A stretch of DNA of 64,000 nucleotides from Hungatella effluvii (GTDB lineage: Bacteria > Bacillota > Clostridia > Lachnospirales > Lachnospiraceae): the NCBI RefSeq assembly GCF_003201875.1, contig NZ_QJKD01000012.1:126001-190000 (forward strand), written 5' to 3'. Position 1 is the first letter of the stretch, and each line of letters starts with the position of its first letter. Under the pieces are notes generated by a model that was not told the origin of the DNA, did no database searches, and saw only the letters and a program-made list of their open reading frames with translations. This document shows, piece by piece, positions 34,983-43,035 of this stretch. The translations under genes were made by a program, and so were the position numbers.

Positions 34983-35009
34983 AACTGTCCTCATGCCCGC
35001 TTCTTCTTT
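34959..35009 (+). terminator. Terminator overlapping the HD-GYP stop codon
   Basis: GCGGGCATGAAGGCAGTTTT pairs (two mismatches) with AAAACTGTCCTCATGCCCGC around a tiny loop, then TTCTTCTTT. The last seven codons form the 5' arm and the TAA lies at the loop, so translation and terminator folding compete. Confidence 0.8.
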
Positions 35010-35027
35010 AAAAATCATCTGTCAGGT

Positions 35028-36071
35028 TTAAAGATCATCAACCAGAGCGCTGCTCTTCGCATAAGCCGTACTTCTGGCCTCAAAGAAATCCGTCTTTATC
35101 ATGTTGGCATTGCTGTACTGGGATACCCAGGCCATACTCTCCGGTTCCTTTTCATGGCCCTCAAAAATCGGGTCAAAGCCAAGGCTGAAACACCGCAGAT
35201 TGCCAAGATACTGAATATAGTCCGTTATCATATCTTTCGTCAGTCCCGGCACCTTGTCTCCGATGGCGTAATGGCCCCAGGCAATCTCCTGGCGGCATCC
35301 CTCTTTAATCATCTCTCTGTAAACATCCACGCGTTCGGGGGTAAAGAGCTCCGGCTCCTCATTTTTGAGTTCCAGAATCATGTTGCGGAACAGCCATAAA
35401 TGAGTGTTCTCATCCCGGTTGATATACCGGATCTCCTGAGCGGATCCCGGCATCTTGTGGTTCCTGCCAAGGTTATAGAAGAACATAAATCCGCTGTAGA
35501 AGTAAACCCCTTCAAGGATAAAATTGGCTACCACGGTCTTCATAAATGTAAACGGGCTCTTGTCCTCCTGAAATTCATTATAGAGATTTCCGATAAAGGT
35601 ATTTCTGGCAAGCAGATGCTCATCATTTTTCCACTGGTAGAGCACCTCGTTCCTGGTCTGCGGCTCGCAGATGGTATCCAGCATGTAGCTGTAGCTCTGG
35701 CTGTGAACCGCCTCCTGGAAGGTCTGGATGGACAGGCATAAGTTGATTTCATTGGCCGTAATATATTCGCCGATGGCCGGTAAATTGGCGGTCTGGATGC
35801 TGTCCAGAAATACGAGGAATGACAGAATCTTGTCATAGGCCCTCCGCTCCCCGGCGTCCAGCATAGGATAGTCCTTTACATCAGGGCCCAGGTTGATCTC
35901 CTCCGGCACCCAGAAATTGTTCATGGCCTGCCGGTACCAGTCGCTTACCCAGGTGTATTTCATATTGTTAAAATCGTTGAGATTCGTTGTATTGCCGCCT
36001 ATCATACGGCGGTTTCTGACGTCGGTATCGCCGTTCGGATTGAATAACGGCTTTCTGGTTAATTGTTCCAT
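35028..36071 (-). CDS. nrdB: Ribonucleotide reductase class Ia, beta subunit
   Basis: A 347-residue radical-generating subunit. The di-iron ligands are visible: Asp/Glu in 'LVFLDSIQTANLP', ExxH in 'EAVHSQSYSYML' (also holding the radical Tyr), Glu in 'LEGVYFYSGFMF' and 'EIRYINRDENTHLWLF'. It forms the tyrosyl radical that the alpha subunit uses to reduce ribonucleoside diphosphates; assembly needs oxygen or an oxidant. It follows nrdA by 53 bp. Confidence 0.93.
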   Translation of the reverse strand: MEQLTRKPLFNPNGDTDVRNRRMIGGNTTNLNDFNNMKYTWVSDWYRQAMNNFWVPEEINLGPDVKDYPMLDAGERRAYDKILSFLVFLDSIQTANLPAIGEYITANEINLCLSIQTFQEAVHSQSYSYMLDTICEPQTRNEVLYQWKNDEHLLARNTFIGNLYNEFQEDKSPFTFMKTVVANFILEGVYFYSGFMFFYNLGRNHKMPGSAQEIRYINRDENTHLWLFRNMILELKNEEPELFTPERVDVYREMIKEGCRQEIAWGHYAIGDKVPGLTKDMITDYIQYLGNLRCFSLGFDPIFEGHEKEPESMAWVSQYSNANMIKTDFFEARSTAYAKSSALVDDL

Positions 36072-36124
36072 GGTCTTTCCTTTCCTCTTTTACAGCTTGC
36101 TGCATGTTATTTCCGCGGCCGCAT

Positions 36125-38671
36125 TTAGCTGGAGCATACCTCGCACTCTTCTACTTCCAGACTTCTGGAGCGGATATAATAAATGGTTTTTACGCCGCAC
36201 TCCCAGGCCAGTACATAAAGGTTCAGCACCTGCCTTAAGGTGTATTCGTTGGTGATATAGAGATTCATGCTCTGCGCCTGATCCACATGGCGCTGCCGTA
36301 TTCCCCCCGCCCGGACGGACCACTGCTGATCAATGTAGTGGGCGTTCTTGTACTGCCAGAATGTCTCGGGAGATAAATCCGGAGCCACCCGTGGCACCAG
36401 TCCATTCTTCTTTTCCTCCAGGTAATACCGGTTCATGATCGGGTCCAGGCCGGCCGTCGTTCCCGCCAGCATACTGGTGCTGCTCGTCGGCGCAATGGCG
36501 ATCAGCCATCCGTTTCTCATGCCGTTTGCCGCTGTCTTTTCCTTCAGCCGGAGCCACTCTTCCGAATGGTAGTTCCGTTTTTCAAAATAGGCGCCTGTCT
36601 GCCAGTCGCTTCCTTCAAACAGCTCATAGCGGCCCTTTTCCCCGGCATAGTCACAGCTTGCCTCAATTGCCGCGTAATTAATCCATTCAAACACCCGGTC
36701 GGTAAATGTCAAATGCTCCTCCGATTCCCAGGAAATTCCGTTTTTCGCCAGCATATGGTGGTAACCGCTGATCCCCAGTCCGATGGGGCGGTACCGCATG
36801 TTGTTGATTTTGGCGTATGGAACCGGGAAAAAGTTTAAGTCGATGACATTGTCCAGCGCACGCACTGCGTACCGTGTCAGTTCGGTAACCTCTTTCCGGT
36901 CCGTCACATCGATCTTCCCGAGAGAGAGGCTGGCCAGATTACATACCACGAAATCGCCGGGCTTCGTCACTGTCACCACCACCGTTTCGCCGTCCACCGT
37001 TTCGATGCGCTGCTCCATCTGTTCCACCGGACTCATATTCTGTGCAATTTCCGTACAGAGATTGCTGCAGTAAATGATGCCCTTATGGCTGTTGGGATTT
37101 GCCTCATTGACCAGGTCCCTGTTAAAGGTAAATGGAGTTCCCGTCTCCACCGCGCTCTTTAAAATCAGGCGGACCAGTTCTTTTACCGGAATCACCCGCT
37201 TATGAATCCTGTGATCAGCGACACAGTCCCGATAGCGTTCCTCCCATTCCTGTCCATAGGAATCTTCCAGCGAGTAGCCCTTTACCGTGAGGATCTCATG
37301 AGGACACATCAGGTACCAGTCCGCGTCGATATTCTCCTTTGCCAGCTTCCAGAACAGGTTCGGATAACAGACCGCTGGAAATACGTCGTGCGCCTTCATA
37401 CGGTCGTCCCCATTGTTGGTACGCAGCGCCAGGAATTCCGGAAGGTCCTTGTGCCACGCATCCAGATATACGGCGACGGCTCCCTGGCGCACGCCCAGCT
37501 GATCTACCGCCACCGCGGTATCATTCGCCAGCTTGATCCAGCGGATCACGCCCCCGGCTGCGCCCTTAAAGCCGCGGATTGCACTTCCTGCTGCCCTGAC
37601 CTTGCCGAAATACAGCCCCATACCACCGCCGAACTTGCTGACCTTGGCAAAGCTGTCAATGCTGCGGTAAATGCCATCCAGGCTGTCCGGCACCGTGTCG
37701 ATAAAACAGGAAGAAAGCTGATGATACGGCTTTCTCGCGTTGGAAAGAGTCGGCGTCGCCATGGTAACCTTAAGCGTACTCAGCATATCGTAAAAACGCC
37801 TCACCCATTCCAGCCGGTCGTTCTTTTCCAGCATGGCCAGATGCAGGGCGATGCCCAGAAACATCTCCTGCGGGGACTCTAACGGAACATTCTCCCGGCT
37901 GCGGATCACATATCTGGAAAGAAGCAGTTCCAGACCGGAATACGTAAAAAGCTGATCCCGTGTGCCGTCGAGGAAGCCCTCACACGTCTCGATCTCCTCC
38001 CTGGTGTAATGTTCCAGAATATAGTCGCCGTAAAGCTGTTCTCCTGTCAGGAAATACAGCTTATCGTAAAAGCTTCTGATCTGATACTTCGCCTCCATGG
38101 ATCTTAAATTCTTTCTGAAGCGGACCATCAAAAGACGGGCCGCAATGTACTCCCAGTCCGGTGCTTCCTGGGTGGTAAGCTCCACAGCGGCCTGGATTAA
38201 GGCGGCCAGCTTCTCCGCTTCCGTCATCCCCTGTTTATAGAAAGCCGAAAATTTCATAAGCAGGTGCTCCAGCCGGTACGCGGTGCCGGTCCATTTTTTC
38301 TGAATCTCTTTTAAGACGGCCTCCATATCAGGAACATCGTTAAAATACCGGACCAGATCCTGCCTCACACTGCGTTCCTTACTTCGCTCATTCCGATAAA
38401 GAATAAAGCTCTTAAGCGCCTCGTAGCAGCCGGCTTCCATCAGCGACTGCTCCACCATGTCCTGAATCTGCTCCACGCTGAGAGGACTTCCGTCCCTCAC
38501 CGCACCGTCCACTTTCTCTTTCACCAGGCCCATGATCCTGTCCATCCGCGCCTCGCCAGGCTCCTGATTCACACTGGCAAACGCACACAGGATTGCACTC
38601 TTTATCTTCCCGCACTCGTATGATTCCGGCTGACCGTTTCTTTTTCTGATATCCATTTCTTTTACCGCCAT
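36125..38671 (-). CDS. nrdA: Ribonucleotide reductase class Ia, alpha subunit
   Basis: About 848 residues. The N-terminal ATP cone ('DIRKRNGQPESYECGKIKSAILCAF', about residues 7-95) is the allosteric activity site. The barrel has 'NARKPYHQLSSCF' (first active-site Cys), 'NLCTEIAQ' (radical Cys and Glu) and 'ASLSLGKID'. The C-terminal tail EECEVCSS holds the redox CxxC. The start is uncertain: the frame is open to 38761, but that lies inside the predicted promoter. ATG at 38671 follows TTTGGAGA very closely; 38692 and 38656 are alternatives. It is the first gene of the nrdA-nrdB operon. Confidence 0.92.
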   Translation of the reverse strand: MAVKEMDIRKRNGQPESYECGKIKSAILCAFASVNQEPGEARMDRIMGLVKEKVDGAVRDGSPLSVEQIQDMVEQSLMEAGCYEALKSFILYRNERSKERSVRQDLVRYFNDVPDMEAVLKEIQKKWTGTAYRLEHLLMKFSAFYKQGMTEAEKLAALIQAAVELTTQEAPDWEYIAARLLMVRFRKNLRSMEAKYQIRSFYDKLYFLTGEQLYGDYILEHYTREEIETCEGFLDGTRDQLFTYSGLELLLSRYVIRSRENVPLESPQEMFLGIALHLAMLEKNDRLEWVRRFYDMLSTLKVTMATPTLSNARKPYHQLSSCFIDTVPDSLDGIYRSIDSFAKVSKFGGGMGLYFGKVRAAGSAIRGFKGAAGGVIRWIKLANDTAVAVDQLGVRQGAVAVYLDAWHKDLPEFLALRTNNGDDRMKAHDVFPAVCYPNLFWKLAKENIDADWYLMCPHEILTVKGYSLEDSYGQEWEERYRDCVADHRIHKRVIPVKELVRLILKSAVETGTPFTFNRDLVNEANPNSHKGIIYCSNLCTEIAQNMSPVEQMEQRIETVDGETVVVTVTKPGDFVVCNLASLSLGKIDVTDRKEVTELTRYAVRALDNVIDLNFFPVPYAKINNMRYRPIGLGISGYHHMLAKNGISWESEEHLTFTDRVFEWINYAAIEASCDYAGEKGRYELFEGSDWQTGAYFEKRNYHSEEWLRLKEKTAANGMRNGWLIAIAPTSSTSMLAGTTAGLDPIMNRYYLEEKKNGLVPRVAPDLSPETFWQYKNAHYIDQQWSVRAGGIRQRHVDQAQSMNLYITNEYTLRQVLNLYVLAWECGVKTIYYIRSRSLEVEECEVCSS

Positions 38672-38716
38672 TCTCCAAAGTTTAATTGTCATTTTTTCAT
38701 TCATTAAGCAATCAGT

Positions 38717-38778
38717 ATTAATAACTGTTATTAATGCCGTCACTAAATGATGATACCACAAGATGTAGTTTATTACAA
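38717..38778 (-). promoter_or_regulatory. nrd promoter with palindrome and repeated ATCTTGT motif
   Basis: Minus-strand TTGTAA (38773-38778), 17-bp spacer, TATCAT (38750-38755). Just downstream is the perfect 19-base palindrome ATTAATAACTGTTATTAAT (38717-38735). Two copies of ATCTTGT overlap the -35 and the spacer, at the position where NrdR boxes are usually found, though they do not match the NrdR consensus well. The rest of the 38672-39110 gap holds only the terminator at 38993-39051 and no gene that I can see. Confidence 0.5.
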
Positions 38779-38992
38779 GATTGTGATCGCAAAATATTTG
38801 ATTTTTTTACCGTTTGTAATACAACAGATCGATACATGCAAAACTAATGGCCAACCCTGAATCTGATCTTATTACACGGGCGAAAAAGCGCTTTTATTCT
38901 ATTATAAACAGAATTCCGGCTTGGAATCAGGCGGCAATGAATCAGATAGTGATGAGTCTGAATGTGAGACCTTTCCCTGCGGGAACAGAGCA

Positions 38993-39051
38993 CAAAAAAA
39001 TAACGTGGAAATACCGATTAAAAAGATAAGAGGAATCGGCATTTCCACGTT
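38993..39051 (-). terminator. Terminator of the Imm5-like gene
   Basis: Minus-strand AACGTGGAAATGCCGATT pairs with AATCGGTATTTCCACGTT (one mismatch) around a 14-base loop and is followed by ATTTTTTTG, a good intrinsic terminator about 60 bp after the gene at 39111-39638. Confidence 0.85.
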
Positions 39052-39110
39052 GAAATTATTTTCTTTGTCGGCTGTATTTAACAGCAACAATCTTCTGCAT
39101 CGGGCCCCCC

Positions 39111-39638
39111 CTAACAATTCCATTTCACCTTCACCGGCTGTGGTTCATCCGGCACGCAGACCTGTTTCAGTGAATCTACGGCGTTTTCCAACTCTTTGGA
39201 AGCTATTTTATCATAAACCTCAGCACCTTGTTCCAGTCCGGCCTGGCTGTATGCTGCGGCCGCCGCCCCATAAAACAGAAATCCCAGCGCGCTGGTCGGC
39301 GTATAGACCGAAGCACATGCTGTTGAAACCGCTCGCGCCGCAGCCTGCGCGGTCGGATTATCCGCCAGATCCCGGGCAAGCTGCCCCGCTTCCTTAATTA
39401 CCGGTTTTATCTCACTTAATTTACCGCTTCCTTTTAAATATTCCTCACACGCCAGTATTGTATCCCTCAGACACGCATTCCCCGGGCACTCGTTCTCATA
39501 AATTCCCAGGAAATTATCTTTCGCATAGCCAACAGCCCAGCCTGCCAGCGTTTTTTCATTCTGTGTTTCAATAAGACGCATCAGAGCAATACATTCCGCA
39601 GAATTGACATCACCAAGCATTTTTCTTAATTTAGGCAT
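39111..39638 (-). CDS. Imm5-like putative immunity protein
   Basis: A 175-residue soluble helical protein. The C-terminal half ('DNPTAQAAARAVSTACASVYTPTSALGFLFYGAAAAAYSQAG') resembles the Imm5-like immunity domain of polymorphic-toxin systems. ATG at 39638 follows CAGGAG eight bases upstream; a longer frame lacks a ribosome-binding site. No toxin gene lies beside it, so it may be an orphan immunity gene or have another role. It has its own terminator. Recognition is from overall pattern, not a diagnostic motif. Confidence 0.6.
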   Translation of the reverse strand: MPKLRKMLGDVNSAECIALMRLIETQNEKTLAGWAVGYAKDNFLGIYENECPGNACLRDTILACEEYLKGSGKLSEIKPVIKEAGQLARDLADNPTAQAAARAVSTACASVYTPTSALGFLFYGAAAAAYSQAGLEQGAEVYDKIASKELENAVDSLKQVCVPDEPQPVKVKWNC

Positions 39639-39814
39639 CGTTTTTCTCCTGTTCCTTCTCTCATCTTTCACACAAATTTATCATACCATACTCCCCAGCA
39701 CTCCATCCATCATTGTAAGTATTTGTAAACCTTTCTTAATTTTCATTTTTCTTCCAACCTGCTATAATCTAATTGGCAGCAATCGAAAAACACAACTAAC
39801 TTAATGGAGGTTTT

Positions 39815-40060
39815 CAGTCAATTACCCATGTCTAATGCCCGATGGAACGGGGCAGGCCCAGGCACGGGCTTGTAACTCAACTACATGTAGTACGACATGT
39901 GATTCATGTCTCCTACCTCAAACGTTGGCTACAATAGGCTGATTGACGGCAGCCCGCCTGCTTCGGTTCTGCCTAACAGGCCTCTGCGAACAGAGTGTTA
40001 CATCCTTTATGGTAGATGTTTATGGCTCCGGTACGGTCGTCATTACTCCGGTAACCACAG
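39815..40060 (-). ncRNA. Candidate omega RNA (TnpB guide RNA)
   Basis: In IS605-type elements the guide RNA overlaps the 3' end of tnpB and runs to the right end, with the guide read from flanking DNA. Here minus-strand DNA after the tnpB stop (39972 down to about 39815) forms CTACATGTAG, CATGT/ACATG and GCCCGTGCC..GGCC hairpins, then GGGCATTAGACATGGGT. The 3' boundary, and so the guide, would lie near 39815-39830. Position is from family knowledge; the fold was judged by eye. Confidence 0.4.
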
Positions 40061-41082
40061 ACAGTGCAACAAAATTCATGCTTCTTTCTGTTACGGTTAG
40101 CCTTTGTTGTATTACCGCAGACCGGACAGCTCTGGCTGGTGTACTTCGGGTCTATCGCAAGGACTTCTGAATACGACAGCGCTGCTTTGTATTCCAGCAT
40201 CTCTCGGAACTGGTAAAACGCCCAGGAGACTATTACGTATCGGGATTTTAAACGGACGTGCTCCGTGACAGTACGAATCCCGGTTAAATCTTCTATAATA
40301 AAAAGCGTACCTGCTCCATACTGTGAGATAAGTGCCTTCGTAACCGCATGGTTTACCGCGGTTACGTAACGTTTTTCTTTCTCACGGAGCTTTTTAAGCT
40401 TACGCTTTGCTGATTTTGTTCCACATGTCTGCAGGCGCTTGCGCAGGGCAAGGGCTTTTGCACGTTTTTCCTTGATTGCGCGGCCGGAAAAGAATCTGGT
40501 GTCCCCTTCACCATCAAAGGAAACTGCCAAATGGTTCACGCCGAGATCAATTCCAACGATATGGTTTAAGATATTCCTGTTCTCAACTTCCAGGGTGACC
40601 GGTATATGCAGATAATATTTCCTGTTTTTTCGAATCAGTTTGGCAGTGCCAAAGCGTCCGCCGGCACGCAGCCAGTGTTTCATCCCTTTGGGTTCAAAGG
40701 GAATATGTAACCTGCCGGAAAGGGTATTTAAGCTGATGGACTGATTCGATATGGAGTAATCCCGGTTCCAGACCAGATCATACTCGAAGTTTCGAAAAGA
40801 TGCTTTCGAAAAGGGGTGCCCATTGCTTTTCATGGATTTATATTTTGCAAGGACGGTCTTAAATACACTCTGTGTCATCTGAGAGCGGAGTCCAAACTGC
40901 TGCCTGACCGGGTAGTATAAGGCATGGTCTAATTCGAGATAGCGGATGCCTTCCTGTCCAAAAACGAATGTGGAAACAAAGTTCAGCACATCCCGGATAA
41001 CGGACAGTGTCTTATTCAAAATAATCATCTGTTCTGATGTAGGGTATAGTTTGACTTTAGCAGTAATGGTAATAGATTTCAT
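39973..41082 (-). CDS. tnpB: TnpB RNA-guided endonuclease (IS605 OrfB family)
   Basis: A 369-residue full-length TnpB. The N-terminal HTH_OrfB region (KVKLYPTSEQMIILNKTL) is followed by a split RuvC domain with Asp179 (VGIDLGVNH), Glu264 (FIIEDL) and Asp349 (NDDRTGAIN), and a zinc ribbon Cys319-x2-Cys322 ... Cys339-x2-Cys342. All catalytic residues are present, so it should be an active RNA-guided nuclease. It sits between the Imm5-like gene and an exported repeat protein, with no TnpA partner. Confidence 0.92.
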   Translation of the reverse strand: MKSITITAKVKLYPTSEQMIILNKTLSVIRDVLNFVSTFVFGQEGIRYLELDHALYYPVRQQFGLRSQMTQSVFKTVLAKYKSMKSNGHPFSKASFRNFEYDLVWNRDYSISNQSISLNTLSGRLHIPFEPKGMKHWLRAGGRFGTAKLIRKNRKYYLHIPVTLEVENRNILNHIVGIDLGVNHLAVSFDGEGDTRFFSGRAIKEKRAKALALRKRLQTCGTKSAKRKLKKLREKEKRYVTAVNHAVTKALISQYGAGTLFIIEDLTGIRTVTEHVRLKSRYVIVSWAFYQFREMLEYKAALSYSEVLAIDPKYTSQSCPVCGNTTKANRNRKKHEFCCTVCGYRSNDDRTGAINIYHKGCNTLFAEAC

Positions 41083-41227
41083 AGATTTTATACCTCATAA
41101 CAGTTTTATGGGATGAGTACATTTTACCACATTCGAAAGTAAAAAAGCAAACAAATGTTTAAAAAACTAAAAAAATTAAAAAGGAGAAGGAGCTCGCAAA
41201 AAAGTCAGGAGGGGAACAATACCTCTC

Positions 41228-42136
41228 ATGTCTAAAGACACGAGTCTCCATGTGCATTTTATGAAAAAATTAACCGGAAGTCTGCTTCTCTCACTTTTAT
41301 GCGTCACAGCCGTCTTCGCCTCTGGATTTGCTTTCCGTTCAAAGGCTGACACAGGTACGGCTCCTTCTTCCGTCCGGATCTATGGAACGGTAAATCAGAC
41401 CAGCGACGGCCGACTGTCCATTTCCCGGCAGGACGGGGATTTTGCCGGACAGGAATTAATTATCAATGTATCAGAAGAAACCAGAATATTAGACGCAGTA
41501 AACGGTTATCCCGCCTCGCTGGATACTCTTAAAAGCGGCGAGACCATCTACGCCTATATCAGCCCGGCCATGACCTTAAGTCTTCCGCCGATGTCTCACG
41601 GAGAGATCATTCTCTGCAGCATTCCGGCTGATTTCAAAGTTCCGGAATATATAACAGTTGATACCTTGACAGTTGCAGGTGACGGTGTTTCCGGTACCAT
41701 TTCAGCAGATAACGGCACCACCTATACCGTTAATTCCGACAGTCAGATTCTTCCTTACCTCACAAGAAATATCGTCACACTTCAGGACCTTGTGAAAGGT
41801 AAGAAATGTCTCGTCTGGACACAGTCGGGCTCCAATACTGCATATAAAATCGTAGCATTTGCCGATTCAGCGAATACAGACGGCTCCGGCGAAGCGGCAG
41901 CCCCGCGCGGCTGGTCTTCCCAGGATGGCAGCTGGTATTACTATGACAGCACCGGCAGTCTCCACAAAGGCTGGTTAAATGATAACGGCGACTGGTATTA
42001 CTTAAATCCGGAAACGGGCGTTATGCAGACAGGTTTTCTCACGGTTGACGGAAAGACCTATTACCTGCAGGAAAACGGAAAAATGCTGACAAAAGCGAAA
42101 ACCTTTACGCCCGACGCAAGCGGCGCACTTCACTAA
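41228..42136 (+). CDS. Exported protein with C-terminal cell-wall-binding repeats
   Basis: A 302-residue protein. A hydrophobic segment ('GSLLLSLLCVTAVFASGFAF', about residues 16-35) after KK is a signal peptide or anchor. The middle (about 50-210) is a beta-rich region of unknown function with 'RIYGTVNQTSDGRLSISRQDG'. The C-terminus has two to three CW_binding_1/glucan-binding repeats ('GWSSQDGSWYYYDSTGSLHKGWLNDNGDWYYL'). The ATG at 41228 has AGGAGGGG 13 bases upstream, rather far; an ATG at 41261 lacks a site. It ends in TAA, but another frame continues for about 23 codons just after the stop, so a late frameshift is possible. Confidence 0.75.
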   Translation: MSKDTSLHVHFMKKLTGSLLLSLLCVTAVFASGFAFRSKADTGTAPSSVRIYGTVNQTSDGRLSISRQDGDFAGQELIINVSEETRILDAVNGYPASLDTLKSGETIYAYISPAMTLSLPPMSHGEIILCSIPADFKVPEYITVDTLTVAGDGVSGTISADNGTTYTVNSDSQILPYLTRNIVTLQDLVKGKKCLVWTQSGSNTAYKIVAFADSANTDGSGEAAAPRGWSSQDGSWYYYDSTGSLHKGWLNDNGDWYYLNPETGVMQTGFLTVDGKTYYLQENGKMLTKAKTFTPDASGALH

Positions 42137-42204
42137 GCCGTTCAATTCCATTGGCAGCGCTGCTGTCAACATCGGCGTCACCACAGTAATCAGGCAATCC
42201 ACAT

Positions 42205-42266
42205 AAAAAGGATGGCGGAGGCCGGGATTCTCCCAAGAGCGATCCCAGCCTTCGCCATCCTTTTTA
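42205..42266. terminator. Bidirectional terminator between converging genes
   Basis: AAAAAGGATGGCG ... CGCCATCCTTTTT with an inner GGCTGGGATC/GGGATTC-like stem. It serves both the exported protein (plus) and the acetyltransferase (minus), whose stop codon abuts it. Confidence 0.85.
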
Positions 42267-42806
42267 TCACCTCTCCATATGCGGATTCAACCTGGCATAA
42301 ATATAGGTATCCTTCCAAAGAGGTTTGTTATCGTCATCCTTCCAAAAATACACATTTTGTTTCAAGAAAGCTTCCCGTTCAAATCCCAACGATTCCAACA
42401 GTCTCCAGGAGCCTTGATTTTGAGGGTCACACTCAGCGAAGATTCTATGTATTCCACTGGAAAACGCCTGCCCGATTAAAGCCATGCAGCTTTCCTTAGC
42501 ATATCCCTTTCCCCAATAATCCTGATTAAATACGTATCCCATTTCAAGGGCGTCAAACTCCCGCTTTCCCAAATATACATTTCCTATCATCTTATGACTG
42601 CTTTTTAATTCAACGGCAATCATCTCATCGGTCGAGATTCTCCAGGCAAGATTACTCTTTACTTCATCCATATCCATCGGTTTATAAGGTTCGTATTTAA
42701 CGACCTCCGGATTGGATAAGTATTCGTACAAATCCTGCGCATCTCCTTCTGCATATCTTCTTAAAATCAACCGCTCTGTTTCTACAATCACATTTATGCT
42801 TTCCAC
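42267..42806 (-). CDS. GNAT acetyltransferase, RimJ/RimL type
   Basis: A 179-residue N-acetyltransferase. 'IVETERLILRRYAEGDAQDLYEYLSNPEVVKY' is the usual N-terminus; 'MGYVFNQDYWGKGYAKESCMALIGQAF' is the acetyl-CoA binding motif A and 'NQGSWRLLESLGFEREAF' motif B. The start is GTG at 42806 with GGGAGGAAT upstream; an ATG at 42884 would add a tail not seen in the family. The acetyl acceptor is unknown. Confidence 0.88.
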   Translation of the reverse strand: MESINVIVETERLILRRYAEGDAQDLYEYLSNPEVVKYEPYKPMDMDEVKSNLAWRISTDEMIAVELKSSHKMIGNVYLGKREFDALEMGYVFNQDYWGKGYAKESCMALIGQAFSSGIHRIFAECDPQNQGSWRLLESLGFEREAFLKQNVYFWKDDDNKPLWKDTYIYARLNPHMER

Positions 42807-42988
42807 AGTATTCCTCCCTGGGTTCTTACCTGATTCTGCGTTTCCCTGCTTTGACGGTTTTCCGGTCCCAACCGGAGTTATCATTCTACTCTAAATTCAG
42901 CTGCCGGTTTTGTCAAGTATTCCGATGTCATTTTCTATCAGCGCTTTCTGCCGCAGGCTCTGGGACAGTTATACTAAAACAACAGGAA

Positions 42989-43017
42989 AGCGGCGAACGC
43001 CATAAGCATTCACCGCT
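42989..43017 (-). terminator. tyrS terminator
   Basis: Minus-strand AGCGGTGAATGC pairs with GCGTTCGCCGCT around TTATG and is followed by TTCCTGTTGTTTTAG, 19 bp after the tyrS stop. Confidence 0.7.
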
Positions 43018-43035
43018 CTCACCAATTTCTCAAAT

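Larger units (their letters stand above)
39810..41150 (-). mobile_element. TnpB-only insertion sequence, IS605/IS1341-like
   Basis: The unit contains a single intact tnpB, with no TnpA tyrosine transposase nearby. The 3' flank (39815-39972) is rich in short hairpins and is G/C-richer than the A/T-rich DNA beyond it, fitting a right end with guide RNA; the 5' flank (41083-41150) is A/T-rich. IS605-type elements have no inverted repeats or target duplication, so the ends given are approximate. Confidence 0.6.

Noticed and set aside
38847..39029. Small frames in the nrdA upstream gap, including an acidic Ser/Asp/Glu-rich reading
   Set aside because: No ribosome-binding site, overlap with a terminator hairpin, and no recognisable family.
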